Positions 26,058 through 34,916 are shown, numbered from the stretch's first letter. The stretch: 64,000 nucleotides of DNA from Alphaproteobacteria bacterium (GCA_030426685.1 JAUHYC010000002.1:62001-126000); one strand, 5' to 3'. Numbers and translations: made by a program. Notes: a model not told the origin generated them from the sequence alone.

Positions 26058-26073
26058 GATACCAAATGGTATC
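26058..26073. promoter_or_regulatory. ArsR-family operator O2
   Basis: GATACCA-AA-TGGTATC, a perfect 7-2-7 inverted repeat, 14 bases before the ArsR-family start codon and over the predicted transcription start. Confidence 0.75.
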
Positions 26074-26086
26074 CAACGAGACAGCC

Positions 26087-26407
26087 ATGAACACACAAAC
26101 ACAGAACGCATTCCGGGCACTTGCAGATCCCACCCGTCGGGACATCGTGCAGTTGCTTGCAGCCCAAGACATGACGATCGCACAACTGACGGATCGCTTC
26201 GACATGACCCGCGCCGCAGTCAAGAAACATCTGACCGTTCTGTCAGATGGCGGTTTGATCACGGTTGAGGCGCGGGGGCGCGAACGCATCAATCGCCTTG
26301 AACCACAGGGTATGGCCCCTGTCCTGGACTGGCTCAGCTGCTTTGACCGGTTTTGGGATGATCGCCTTGCCAATCTCAAAAAAGCAATTGAAGGAACCAG
26401 GAAATGA
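26087..26407 (+). CDS. ArsR-family transcriptional repressor
   Basis: A protein of 106 residues with a winged helix: FRALADPTRRDIVQLLAAQD, then the recognition helix MTIAQLTDRFDMTRAAVKKH, wing LITVEARGRERI and the tail MAPVLDWLSCFDRFWDDRL. It has no Cys pairs for metal sensing. It is the SdpR/YczG type of ArsR that is paired with SRPBCC proteins. The start at 26087 (MNTQTQNAFRAL) fits the family; an in-frame ATG seven codons earlier would sit inside operator O2. Its stop overlaps the next gene by four bases (ATGA), and two operators precede it, so it is almost certainly autoregulated. Confidence 0.9.
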   Translation: MNTQTQNAFRALADPTRRDIVQLLAAQDMTIAQLTDRFDMTRAAVKKHLTVLSDGGLITVEARGRERINRLEPQGMAPVLDWLSCFDRFWDDRLANLKKAIEGTRK

Positions 26408-26829
26408 CCGATGCCGTTTTGCAGAAAACCATATTTCTCCGCGCGACTCCGGAAACGGTCTGGGACTATCTGACCCAGCCGGACCGCTTGGCCGAATGGT
26501 TCCACAAACCCGAACGCCCCCTGGTCGCAGGCCAGAAGCTTGAGATGTTCGGAACAACCAGCGGTGACTTGCTGATCTGGGGTGAAGTGCGTGAGGCTCG
26601 GCGTCCGGAATACTTGGAATACACCTTCACCATCAAGCCGATGGGCGATGCAGTCAGTGTCGTGAAATGGACGCTGGCCCCGGTGGCAGGCGGCACGCGG
26701 CTATCCCTGAAACACGAAGGTCTACCCCAGGGGGCCGACGCGTTTGGCCTGATCTTGGCGCTGGATGATGGTTGGGACGAACATTTGGGCAGGATGCGCA
26801 CATTGCTGCACGAAACTGTTGATGCCTGA
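26404..26829 (+). CDS. SRPBCC (AHSA1-like) domain protein
   Basis: A protein of 141 residues with the START-like/AHSA1 pattern: IFLRATPETVWDYLTQPDRLAEWF near the N-terminus, a central PEYLEYTFTI strand, and a C-terminal helix WDEHLGRMRTLLHE. Such proteins form a hydrophobic cavity that binds small molecules. Paired with an ArsR repressor in one coupled operon, it is probably the effector or stress protein whose ligand the repressor reports. The ligand is unknown. Confidence 0.88.
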   Translation: MTDAVLQKTIFLRATPETVWDYLTQPDRLAEWFHKPERPLVAGQKLEMFGTTSGDLLIWGEVREARRPEYLEYTFTIKPMGDAVSVVKWTLAPVAGGTRLSLKHEGLPQGADAFGLILALDDGWDEHLGRMRTLLHETVDA

Positions 26830-26843
26830 CCCCTTGTGCAATC

Positions 26844-26957
26844 ATGTCACAAGCCCTACTTAGGCGCGTGGCGGGTTCTGCCCTTCTTGTGATTGGTAGC
26901 ATTCTGGTGGCCTTAAGCAATTCCGAGGGGGCTGGCTCTGTTCAGGTCCTGGCCTGA
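26844..26957 (+). CDS. Possible 37-residue membrane peptide
   Basis: A short open frame, MSQALLRRVAGSALLVIGSI onward, with positive charges before one hydrophobic segment, starting 14 bases after the SRPBCC stop. There is no convincing ribosome site, and the evidence is only the charge-hydrophobic pattern and position. It could be chance. Confidence 0.2.
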   Translation: MSQALLRRVAGSALLVIGSILVALSNSEGAGSVQVLA

Positions 26958-26970
26958 TTACCCGGCGCCC

Positions 26971-26986
26971 ACCTGTACATACAGGT
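26971..26986. repeat. Inverted repeat ACCTGTA-CA-TACAGGT
   Basis: A perfect 7-2-7 palindrome in a gene-free gap between two convergent genes. No T-run follows on either strand. It resembles a regulator site more than a terminator, but no promoter is expected here. Confidence 0.45.
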
Positions 26987-27044
26987 CCTCGGGAATCACA
27001 CCGCACGGTTGACTGGTGGTCCCGCCACACATTCTGCAGATGGA

Positions 27045-27350
27045 TCAGCGCCCCGCGCGGGCTTCCTGCTTGACGGGCGCAGGCTTCAACCCATGCGCCA
27101 CAGGCGTCCCCCGCCGCGGGCCCTTGGGCTTTTCGGCCATACTCATGATCGCATAGGCAAACTGCACCCCCGCAAAGACGATCCCGTTCATGAACCAGAT
27201 CATCATCAGGGCAATTAGTCCGATTTCTGAGCCGGTAATCAGATTACGCAGATTCGCGACATTCAGTGCCAGCAACACCCCGACAAACACGGCCGAGATG
27301 GCAAACCCCCAAGCAACCTGCGTGATGTACAGACGAACCAGTTTGGGCAT
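27045..27350 (-). CDS. Hypothetical two-helix membrane protein
   Basis: A protein of 101 residues with two hydrophobic segments (about 8-28, VAWGFAISAVFVGVLLALNV; about 41-68, GSEIGLIALMMIWFMNGIVF) and a basic proline-rich C-terminal tail (EKPKGPRRGTPVAHGLKPAP). It begins 60 bases after nusB and may be the last gene of the rib-nusB transcript. I recognise no named family; proteins of this shape occur across Rhodobacteraceae. Confidence 0.72.
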   Translation of the reverse strand: MPKLVRLYITQVAWGFAISAVFVGVLLALNVANLRNLITGSEIGLIALMMIWFMNGIVFAGVQFAYAIMSMAEKPKGPRRGTPVAHGLKPAPVKQEARAGR

Positions 27351-27409
27351 GGCGAACCTCCTTGCGCTCTGACATTCAACTTAGCGCATGTCTGGTCGCA
27401 GTAAAGGCG

Positions 27410-27892
27410 TCAGAACGCCTCGGGCTTGGCCTCACGCGCCATGTGATCCAGCACCGCGTTGACGAATTTCGGCTCCTTCCCTTCGGGGAAAAATGCGCGG
27501 GCCACGTCGACAAATTCTGTGATGACCACTTTGGGCGGCGTATCGCTTTGGGTCAGCTCCGCCCCTGCCGCGCGGAACACAGCCCGCAAAGTCGGGTCGA
27601 TACGCGCGATGGGCCATTTGGCAACCAGCGCCCGATCTGTCATCTGGTCGATCGGGGCCTGATAGTTCACGGCATCATCGACCAGCTTGCGGAAAACGCT
27701 GATATCGCCATCCAGCATCTCTGCGCCCTCATAGACAGCGCCAAATCGGTGGTCCAGAAACTCGTTCACAACCTGTTCGGTCGTTTGGCCTGACTGCTCC
27801 ATCTGGAACAGCGCCTGCACGGCATAAAGCCGCGCGGCGGATTTCATCAGGCGTTTCTGGTTGGCCGGTTTCGGCGCGTCTGTCTGGGTCAT
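27410..27892 (-). CDS. nusB: Transcription antitermination factor NusB
   Basis: A protein of 160 residues with the all-helical NusB fold that binds boxA RNA with NusE (S10) during rRNA transcription. KSAARLYAVQALFQMEQSGQT is the N-terminal helix-1/2 signature, and VVITEFVDVARAFFPEGKEPKFVNAVLD is the C-terminal motif. ATG 27892 overlaps the ribH stop by four bases (ATGA), which fixes the start and shows coupling; open frame upstream lies inside ribH. A ribH-nusB pair is typical of many bacteria. Confidence 0.95.
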   Translation of the reverse strand: MTQTDAPKPANQKRLMKSAARLYAVQALFQMEQSGQTTEQVVNEFLDHRFGAVYEGAEMLDGDISVFRKLVDDAVNYQAPIDQMTDRALVAKWPIARIDPTLRAVFRAAGAELTQSDTPPKVVITEFVDVARAFFPEGKEPKFVNAVLDHMAREAKPEAF

Positions 27893-28440
27893 GCTGTCGA
27901 GGGTCCGTTGCTGTCGCCTGCCACAAGGATGGACTCGGACGGCGGCTTGAACCCGACGCCCTTCTGCGAAGAGCCCCACTTACGGCTGAGCGCGATCAGA
28001 TGCAAGGCCGCAGCCGCCGCTCCGCCGCCTTTGTTCATCTTTTCTGGGTTGGCGCGGACTTCAGCCTGTTCGTCATTCTCGACGGTCAGGATACCGTTAC
28101 CGATGCACAGACCCTGAAGGCCCATGAGTTGGATGGCGCGGCTGGAATCGTTGCACACCGTCTCATAATGCGTGGTCTCACCCCGAATGACACAGCCCAG
28201 CGCGACATAGCCGTCGAAATTGCACTGCCGGTCCGCCATGGCGATTGCGGTGGGAATTTCCAACGCACCAGGCACCTCGACGACCTCGCAGGTGCCGCCG
28301 GCAGCTTCGATTTCGGCACTGGCACCAAGAACCAGATTGTCTGCAATGGCGCGATAGAACGGAGCGACCACGATGAGCAGCTTCACCGGTTTGTCGAATG
28401 TCGGTGTCGGCAGGACGCCGTGTTTGTCTTGTTCAGCCAC
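27889..28440 (-). CDS. ribH: 6,7-dimethyl-8-ribityllumazine synthase
   Basis: A protein of 183 residues catalysing the penultimate step of riboflavin synthesis, joining the RibB product and the pyrimidine. VVAPFYRAIADNLVLGA, EVVEVPGALEIPTAI and YVALGCVIRGETTHYETVCNDSSRAI contain the substrate-binding Phe/Trp region, Glu and catalytic His. I prefer GTG 28440 (AAGGA nine bases upstream); a TTG at 28446 is also in frame. The gene lies two bases after ribB, so translation is coupled. Confidence 0.94.
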   Translation of the reverse strand: MAEQDKHGVLPTPTFDKPVKLLIVVAPFYRAIADNLVLGASAEIEAAGGTCEVVEVPGALEIPTAIAMADRQCNFDGYVALGCVIRGETTHYETVCNDSSRAIQLMGLQGLCIGNGILTVENDEQAEVRANPEKMNKGGGAAAAALHLIALSRKWGSSQKGVGFKPPSESILVAGDSNGPSTA

Positions 28441-28442
28441 GA

Positions 28443-29564
28443 TCAATCATCCTTCAGAATGGAACGGGTGCCGACGATGGACAGGCCAAACGCGTCGAGA
28501 CCCAGATATTTGGTTTCCGGCGAGTCCGTCAGAAGAATCAACTCCTGAACACCCATCTTGGACAGAATCTGCGCACCCAGTCCGGTTTGCTTGATGGTGC
28601 GCGGACCTTCGTCCTCGGTCGCATAGAGCGAGTTGCGCGGCTGGCGGAACAGGCAGACCACGCCGCGCCCCTCTTTGGCTATCTTCTCCATGGCGCGGGG
28701 CAATTCACGCGACGACTTCGGACCAAGACCCAGAATATCGGGAGCTTCGTGCAGAGCATGAGTGCGGGTCAGAACCGGCTCGGGCGTGGTGATATCGCCC
28801 TTGATCATGACAACGTGCTCGATGCCATGGGTCTGGTCGGTGAAGATCCGCATCTCCCATTCGCCGCCATATTCGGACGTAACGGTTTCGCGAGACGTTT
28901 CGACCACAAGATTGTCGTTGCGAGACCGGTAAGCGATCAGATCGCTGATTGTACCGATCTTCATGTCATGCTCTTGGGCGAATTCAACCAGATCAGGGAG
29001 CCGCGCCATGGTGCCGTCGGGCTTCATGATCTCACAGATCACACCCGAGGGGTTCAGCCCGGCCAAACGCGAAATATCCACAGCTGCTTCGGTATGGCCC
29101 GCGCGCACCAGAACCCCGCCGCGTTTGGCGCGGAGCGGGAAGACATGCCCCGGCGTGGCAATATGCGCCATCGTATTTTGTTCGTTGATTGCGGTTGCCA
29201 CGGTCAATGCACGGTCCGCCGCCGATATTCCGGTACTAACACCCTCTCGCGCCTCAATCGAAACGGTAAACGCGGTCTCGTGACGTGACGAGTTATTCAC
29301 CGCCATCATCGGCAAGCCCAGATGATCGATCCGATCCGCTGTCATTGGCAGGCAGATCAAACCACGCCCATGCGTCGCCATGAAATTGATCGCCTCCGCA
29401 TCCGCGAACTCTGCCGGAATAACCAGATCACCCTCGTTCTCGCGATCTTCATGATCGACCAGAATATACATCCGGCCACTGCGGGCCTCTTCGATGATCT
29501 CTTCGATCGGGCTGATCGCGTCGCGCAACTGGGCCTCGACCGGTCCGGGGGTTTCAAAGCTCAT
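28443..29564 (-). CDS. ribB: 3,4-dihydroxy-2-butanone-4-phosphate synthase fused to an inactive GTP cyclohydrolase II-like domain (RibBX type)
   Basis: A protein of 373 residues. Residues 1-210 are a complete DHBP synthase: [60 protein letters not shown] and PSGVICEIM, with the metal-binding Glu and His. The C-terminal 160 residues align with GTP cyclohydrolase II but lack its three zinc cysteines: the region that should read SEC...CDC is [14 protein letters not shown] (near 268-281), and the QEGRGIGL motif is [10 protein letters not shown]. It should make only the four-carbon unit, so cyclohydrolase II must come from another gene. The start at 29564 follows AAAGG; five codons of open frame precede it. 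Confidence 0.93.
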   Translation of the reverse strand: MSFETPGPVEAQLRDAISPIEEIIEEARSGRMYILVDHEDRENEGDLVIPAEFADAEAINFMATHGRGLICLPMTADRIDHLGLPMMAVNNSSRHETAFTVSIEAREGVSTGISAADRALTVATAINEQNTMAHIATPGHVFPLRAKRGGVLVRAGHTEAAVDISRLAGLNPSGVICEIMKPDGTMARLPDLVEFAQEHDMKIGTISDLIAYRSRNDNLVVETSRETVTSEYGGEWEMRIFTDQTHGIEHVVMIKGDITTPEPVLTRTHALHEAPDILGLGPKSSRELPRAMEKIAKEGRGVVCLFRQPRNSLYATEDEGPRTIKQTGLGAQILSKMGVQELILLTDSPETKYLGLDAFGLSIVGTRSILKDD

Positions 29565-29668
29565 GGGGCAGCCTTTCACAAGAGCGTGTTTCAGGGCGAA
29601 ATAGACCAGAGCGGGCGCAAAGGCCAGTCCACAAAACCAATCGCGCCAGCGGAAACGCTGCGTTGCGG

Positions 29669-30256
29669 TCAGGACATCTCGGCCAAGCGCGCCACATAAC
29701 GCGCCAGCGTGTCGATCTCGAGGTTGACCCGGTCGCCGACCGCCACATCACCCCATGTGGTGACTTCTTTGGTGTGAGGAATGAAATTGATGCCAAAGTC
29801 GCATTCGCTCACATCATTGACCGTCAGCGACGTACCGTTCAGCGCAACCGATCCTTTCGGAGCGATAAACCGGGCGAGATCGGCGGGCGCGCGCAAGGTG
29901 ACTCGCGTGCTGTCGCCCTCATCCTCGACCGCAACAACTTCGGCCACGCCATCCACATGGCCCGAGACGATATGCCCCCCCAGTTCATCGCCCACCTTCA
30001 GGGCGCGCTCTAGGTTGACGCGTTTACCTTTCCGCCAGCCGTCCAGATTGGTTTTCGAAACCGTCTCGGCGCTGATCTGCACATCATACCAGTTGTCACC
30101 CAACGCAATAACCGTCAGGCAGACACCATCGCTGGCGATCGAAGCTCCGATATCGATGCCCGCTGTGTCATAAGCGGTCTCGATCCGGGCCCGCAAGTCG
30201 CCCTGCTGGTCCAGTTCGGTGACGGTGCCGATGTCGGTGACAATCCCTGTAAACAT
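29669..30256 (-). CDS. ribE: Riboflavin synthase alpha chain
   Basis: A protein of 195 residues, the final enzyme of riboflavin synthesis, dismutating two 6,7-dimethyl-8-ribityllumazines. It has two lumazine-binding repeats: MFTGIVTDIGTVTELDQ begins the first and GGHIVSGHVDGVAEVV the second. SIASDGVCLTVIALGDNWYDV and SVALNGTSLTVNDVSECDF are matching motifs, and the N-terminal MFTGIV is diagnostic. It is 104 bases upstream of ribB on the same strand and probably opens the ribE-ribBX-ribH-nusB transcript. Confidence 0.95.
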   Translation of the reverse strand: MFTGIVTDIGTVTELDQQGDLRARIETAYDTAGIDIGASIASDGVCLTVIALGDNWYDVQISAETVSKTNLDGWRKGKRVNLERALKVGDELGGHIVSGHVDGVAEVVAVEDEGDSTRVTLRAPADLARFIAPKGSVALNGTSLTVNDVSECDFGINFIPHTKEVTTWGDVAVGDRVNLEIDTLARYVARLAEMS

Positions 30257-30397
30257 TTTAGTAGCCCTCAGAACCTAGCTTCGAGGATGCAGGTAGAGAC
30301 CCTTGCCCCTACCGTAAAGCCCTGCCTTGCCGAGAAAGTGACAAAGAGGCATAGTTTTGGCAATACGCACCACCTAACCAAGGCACGAGCAGACGGC

Positions 30398-31696
30398 ATG
30401 ACATTTCACAATGCCCGCCCCGACCGGCGTGTGTTCCTGTTTTTGCAGGGACCGCACGGTCCGTTTTTCAACGCGCTGGGGCGGATGCTGCGCGCGGCGG
30501 GGGCTGAGGTCTGGCGGGTTGGCTTCAACGCTGGTGATCAGGTGTTCTGGCGAGACCGACACAGCTTTATCCCCTATCGCGACAAGCCAGAGGATTGGCC
30601 ACAGGCGTTCGGCGATCTGATCCGCGACAGGAAAGTGACCGATATCGTGCTTTATGGTGACACCCGGTCAGTGCATTCTCATGCGATTCGCATTGCGAAG
30701 GAACGCGGATTGACCGTGCACGTGTTCGAAGAAGGCTATCTGCGCCCGTGGTGGGTAACATACGAACGCGACGGATCGAACGGGAACTCGCGTCTCAAGC
30801 AGTTGGGCGTAGCAGACATGCAGGCGGCGCTGGCGCGCTCCGAGGTGTCAACACCGCCACCGCCATGCCATTGGGGTGATATGCGTCAACACATTTTCTA
30901 TGGCGCACTTTACCACTGGTTTGTGCTGTTCATGAACCGCCGCTACCAGAATTTCCGTCCTCACCGGGACCTGCCGGTCTCCAAGGAGTTTCGGCTGTAT
31001 TTCAAGCGCCTGGCATTGATGCCGTTCCATCGGATCCAGCGCGCCTACGCCACGGCACGGGTCAGGTGGGGTGGGTTTCCCTATCATCTGGTACTGCTGC
31101 AGTTGGGTCACGACAGCTCGGTCCAGTCGCATTCGGATTTTAGCTGTATGAGTGAGTTTCTTGAGAAGGTGATTTCGGGATTCGCCAAAGGGGCACCGGC
31201 ACACCACCATCTGGTGATCAAGGAACATCCCCTTGAAAATCATCGCGAGCCCTTGCGGCAGCTTGCCCGTCAATTCGCCCGCAGGCACGACCTTTCGGAC
31301 CGCGTGCACTATGTACCCGGCGGCAAGCTGGCAAAACTTCTGGACGATGCCGCATCGGCCATCACAGTAAATTCAACCGCCGGGCAGCAAGTACTGTGGC
31401 GCGGTATACCGTTGCGAATTTTCGGACGTTCGGTTTATGACAAACCGGAATTTGTGTCCCGGCAACCCATCGAGGCATTCTTCTCTGCGCCCCATGCCCC
31501 TGACAGCACCGCCTATCGTGCATATCGGCGGTTTCTGCTGGAAACTAGCCAAGTGCCGGGCGGGTTCTATTCGCGGCGCGGAAGGCGCCAGCTGTTGCCC
31601 CGGACTGTGGACATGATGTTGCAGGCTGAAGATCCCTATCAAAAAGTTCTCAGAGGCGGCGCGACCCCGTCGCCACAGTTGCACGTCGTTCGGTGA
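30398..31696 (+). CDS. kpsS: Capsular polysaccharide biosynthesis protein KpsS-like
   Basis: A protein of 432 residues, a cytoplasmic glycosyltransferase-like protein of the KpsS/LipB family that adds the first beta-Kdo to the phospholipid anchor of group 2 capsules. RRVFLFLQGPHGPFFNAL, DIVLYGDTRSVHSHAI, FEEGYLRPWWVT and HLVIKEHPLENHREPL are family motifs, and VNSTAGQQVLWRGIPLRIFG is the nucleotide-binding end. I took ATG 30398 on similarity; the frame is open upstream and the ribosome site is weak. It is the first of three capsule genes and is divergent from ribE. Confidence 0.88.
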   Translation: MTFHNARPDRRVFLFLQGPHGPFFNALGRMLRAAGAEVWRVGFNAGDQVFWRDRHSFIPYRDKPEDWPQAFGDLIRDRKVTDIVLYGDTRSVHSHAIRIAKERGLTVHVFEEGYLRPWWVTYERDGSNGNSRLKQLGVADMQAALARSEVSTPPPPCHWGDMRQHIFYGALYHWFVLFMNRRYQNFRPHRDLPVSKEFRLYFKRLALMPFHRIQRAYATARVRWGGFPYHLVLLQLGHDSSVQSHSDFSCMSEFLEKVISGFAKGAPAHHHLVIKEHPLENHREPLRQLARQFARRHDLSDRVHYVPGGKLAKLLDDAASAITVNSTAGQQVLWRGIPLRIFGRSVYDKPEFVSRQPIEAFFSAPHAPDSTAYRAYRRFLLETSQVPGGFYSRRGRRQLLPRTVDMMLQAEDPYQKVLRGGATPSPQLHVVR

Positions 31697-31775
31697 TCCT
31701 GCGCAACTGTCGCTGGAAGTTTCCAGATCAACCGGGTAACTTGCCCAAAATAAAGACGACCGAGGTATCTGGGCA

Positions 31776-32909
31776 GTGCAGCGCTATTCAACCCGAATGA
31801 TACGGGGGGCTTCTATTTTAGTGACCCTGGGCCTGCTGGCGGCGTGCCAGCTTCCGAAATCCGGCCCGAACAAAACCGAGATTCTGGCCGGCTCGGTGGA
31901 ACAAGGCGGCAACGCCTTTGTGGTCGAGGTTGATGATCGCGTCGCCCGTGCCACCTCTGTTGTTCCTCAATATGGGTTCTCGAAATCCTTCCGCAGCGCG
32001 CAAAGCGTGGCATCTGACACCGTGCAACCCGGCGACACATTGAACCTGACCGTATGGGAGAACGTCGAAGACGGCCTGCTGACCACGGCCGCAGGCGGGG
32101 CCACCAATCTGACTGAGGTTCAGGTCGACAGCGACGGGTTTATCTTTGTCCCGTATGCCGGGCGCCTGCGGGCGTCAGGTAATACGCCGGAACAGTTGCG
32201 CAGGCTGATTGTCTCCAAGCTTGAGGATCAAACACCGGACCCGCAGGTTCAGGTCCAACGCACGCCCGGCGATGGCTCAACGGTTTCTTTAACGGGGACG
32301 ATAGGTGCGCCGGGTATTTACCCGATCGAACGACCTACAGGCACGTTGTCGACCATGCTGGCACAGGCAGGTGGTGTGGCTGTCGCTTCGGACATTGCAC
32401 TGGTGACCGTCATCCGCGGCAATCAGCGTGGTACGATCTGGTATAACGACCTGTTCCACAAGCCCGAGACTGACATCGCGTTGCGCGGTGGTGACCGCAT
32501 TCTGGTGGAAGAGGACAGCCGGTCCTATGTCGCCCTTGGCGCGACAGGCGGGCAATCCCGTGTGGCCTTCGACAGTCAGGATCTGTCGGCGCTGGAAGCT
32601 CTGGCACAAGTCGGTGGACTGCAGTCGTTTTCCTCGGACCCAACCGGTATTTTTGTATTGCGCAGGGAACGGCAGGACGTTGCCCGCAATGTCATGGGCC
32701 GCCCTAACCTGCAGGGTGAGCAGCGGATGATTTACCTGCTCAACCTGACTGCGCCCAATGGCCTGTTTGTCGCGCGTGATTTCGTCATCCGGGACGACGA
32801 CACGATCTATGTGACCGAGGCACCATACGCGCAATGGACCAAGTCCATCTCGCTGATTGCAGGGGGGCTGACACCGGTTGCGAATGTGGCAACCCTGACG
32901 GGCGGCTGA
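31776..32909 (+). CDS. Outer-membrane polysaccharide export lipoprotein (Wza/KpsD-like)
   Basis: A protein of 377 residues. A lipoprotein signal (ILVTLGLLAACQ, lipobox LAAC near residue 23) is followed by a Poly_export domain starting near 83 (VQPGDTLNLTVWE, DGFIFVPYAGRLRASG) and two SLBB-type domains (VSLTGTIGAPGIYPI and YVALGATGGQSRVAF). Such proteins form octameric outer-membrane channels for capsule. I took the GTG at 31776 because GAGG precedes it by ten bases; ATG 31797 has no ribosome site and still gives a signal peptide. It lies between kpsS and kpsC; no inner-membrane kpsMT or kpsE is in the window. Confidence 0.9.
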   Translation: MQRYSTRMIRGASILVTLGLLAACQLPKSGPNKTEILAGSVEQGGNAFVVEVDDRVARATSVVPQYGFSKSFRSAQSVASDTVQPGDTLNLTVWENVEDGLLTTAAGGATNLTEVQVDSDGFIFVPYAGRLRASGNTPEQLRRLIVSKLEDQTPDPQVQVQRTPGDGSTVSLTGTIGAPGIYPIERPTGTLSTMLAQAGGVAVASDIALVTVIRGNQRGTIWYNDLFHKPETDIALRGGDRILVEEDSRSYVALGATGGQSRVAFDSQDLSALEALAQVGGLQSFSSDPTGIFVLRRERQDVARNVMGRPNLQGEQRMIYLLNLTAPNGLFVARDFVIRDDDTIYVTEAPYAQWTKSISLIAGGLTPVANVATLTGG

Positions 32910-32912
32910 TAC

Positions 32913-34913
32913 ATGCATCCTGAGACGGGGAGTACGGCCGGGGGTGAACGCTCCCGGCTTTTTGTTTACAACGGTGGTTTTCTGACTCAGCGCCGGGTGC
33001 GGCGCATTCTGTCTCTGGCCGGGTACGACATCAGGCTGGGGCTGCCGCAACCCGATGATCTGGTAGGGGTCTGGGGCAACAGCCCGACAGCCCATCGCGG
33101 GCTGACAATTGCCCAAAAACGCGGCGCTCCGGTCGTGCGAGTCGAAGATGCCTTTCTGCGCTCACTCCATCCGGGTCGGAGTGGCGAAGCCCCGATGGGA
33201 CTGCTCGTGGATCGCTCGGGCTTGCATTTCGACCCGAGCGTCCCGTCCGATCTGGAAACGCTGCTGGCCTCGCATCCGCTGGACAATACCGCCCTGCTGG
33301 ATCGCGCACGCGGTGGTATGGCGCGGATGCGTGAGATGCATCTGAGCAAATACTCCGCCTTCGACGTGGGCCTGACACCGCCTGAACCCGGTTATGTTCT
33401 CGTCATTGACCAAACGCTGGGCGACGCGGCAGTTACCGCAAGTGCGGGAAACCGAGCACGGTTCTGCGAGATGCTCGTGATGGCGCAAGAGGAAAACCCC
33501 GGCGCGCGCGTGCTCATCAAAACCCACCCCGAGACAGCGACGGGCCACCGAGGCGGGCATTTCACCGAAGAGGATGTGAATGACCGGGTGTCCTTTCTGA
33601 ATGCACCGATCAGCCCTTGGGTCCTGCTCGAAGGTGCTGTTGGTGTATATACCCTGTCGTCGCAAATGGGATTCGAAGCCATTCTCGCTGGCCACAAACC
33701 CCGTGTCTTTGGCCAGCCTTTCTATGCAGGTTGGGATCTGACACAGGATGAAGTTCCCCTGGCACGCCGACAGCGCAATCTAACCCGCGCACAGCTATTT
33801 GCCGCAGCGATGATCCTGTACCCGCGATGGTACGACCCGTTCCACGACTGCTTGTGCGAACTTGAAACCGTACTCGACACACTTGAGGCCAATACACGCG
33901 CCTGGCGCGAGGATCACAAGGGTTGGACCGCATCCGGGATGCGGGTCTGGAAACGCCGTCATTTGCAACGCATGTTCGGTCGGTATGAAAAGGTGCGCTT
34001 TGTCTCTGAACCGCCCAAGAACAAGGCTAAGCCTCATATGGTCTGGGCCAGCCGATCCAGCGACGCGCAGGATCTGATCCGGGTTGAGGATGGGTTCCTG
34101 CGTTCGCGCGGTTTGGGGGCCGAATTGGTCCCGCCGCTGTCGCTGGTCACCGATGATCTGGGCATCTACTACGATCCTACCCGACCAAGCCGTCTTGAGG
34201 AGTGGATCGCCGCGCGTGAAACGCTGCGCCCTGATCAGCAACTCCGGGCGGAGCGGTTGGTGGCCCATTTGATGACTGACGGCTTGAGCAAGTACAACAT
34301 CGGCAATCCCGCGCCTGAACTGCCGCAGGGCCACCGTGTTCTGGTGCCGGGTCAGGTTGAAGATGACGCCTCGATCAAGTTGGGTACCAATACCACCCGA
34401 ACCAACCTAGAGGCTCTGCGGGTCGCACGCGAAGCGAACCCCAATGCCGTTCTCATCTACAAGCCCCACCCGGATGTCGAGGCCGGGCTACGCGATGGCC
34501 AGATTGACGCCTCAGGTCTGGCCGATGTGATCGCCGAGTGTACCGACCCCGCAACATTGCTGTCGCAAGTGGATGAGCTTTGGACCATGACCTCCCTTAT
34601 GGGGTTTGAGGCTTTGCTGCGCGGTGTTCAGGTCACCACTCTGGGCGCACCTTTCTATGCCGGCTGGGGTTTGACCACCGATCTGGGCGCGGTTCCGGCC
34701 CGGCGGGGTGCACAACCATCGCTGATGGGATTGGTTCACGCCACACTCATCGACTATCCGCGCTACTTCGATCCGGAAACCGGCCAGCCCTGTTCCGCCG
34801 AGATCGCTGCGGAACGGTTGGCGCAATCGGATCCGACGCCGACCGGACGCCTCAACCGTCTGCTATCGAAAATCCAAGGTGCATTGGCGACCCGAGCTCA
34901 TCTATGGCGCTAG
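32913..34913 (+). CDS. kpsC: Capsule polysaccharide biosynthesis protein KpsC (double Kdo transferase)
   Basis: A protein of 666 residues with two homologous halves, as in KpsC enzymes that build the poly-Kdo linker. Paired motifs are RVEDAFLRSLHPG with RVEDGFLRSRGLG, GLHFDPSVPSDLE with GIYYDPTRPSRLE, VLIKTHPETATG with VLIYKPHPDVEAG, and GFEAILAGHKPRVFGQPFYAGW with GFEALLRGVQVTTLGAPFYAGW. It starts three bases after the wza-like stop and ends three bases before the convergent ribD stop, an unusually tight junction. Function requires the KpsS-primed acceptor. Confidence 0.92.
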   Translation: MHPETGSTAGGERSRLFVYNGGFLTQRRVRRILSLAGYDIRLGLPQPDDLVGVWGNSPTAHRGLTIAQKRGAPVVRVEDAFLRSLHPGRSGEAPMGLLVDRSGLHFDPSVPSDLETLLASHPLDNTALLDRARGGMARMREMHLSKYSAFDVGLTPPEPGYVLVIDQTLGDAAVTASAGNRARFCEMLVMAQEENPGARVLIKTHPETATGHRGGHFTEEDVNDRVSFLNAPISPWVLLEGAVGVYTLSSQMGFEAILAGHKPRVFGQPFYAGWDLTQDEVPLARRQRNLTRAQLFAAAMILYPRWYDPFHDCLCELETVLDTLEANTRAWREDHKGWTASGMRVWKRRHLQRMFGRYEKVRFVSEPPKNKAKPHMVWASRSSDAQDLIRVEDGFLRSRGLGAELVPPLSLVTDDLGIYYDPTRPSRLEEWIAARETLRPDQQLRAERLVAHLMTDGLSKYNIGNPAPELPQGHRVLVPGQVEDDASIKLGTNTTRTNLEALRVAREANPNAVLIYKPHPDVEAGLRDGQIDASGLADVIAECTDPATLLSQVDELWTMTSLMGFEALLRGVQVTTLGAPFYAGWGLTTDLGAVPARRGAQPSLMGLVHATLIDYPRYFDPETGQPCSAEIAAERLAQSDPTPTGRLNRLLSKIQGALATRAHLWR

Positions 34914-34916
34914 AAC

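Noticed and set aside
26971..26986. Reading the palindrome as a LuxR box
   Set aside because: The arms fit, but the centre is two bases instead of about six, and no luxR/luxI-type gene or promoter is near.
30257..30397. Possible FMN riboswitch before the riboflavin genes
   Set aside because: The 141-base gap between ribE and kpsS is too short and lacks the conserved FMN aptamer blocks.
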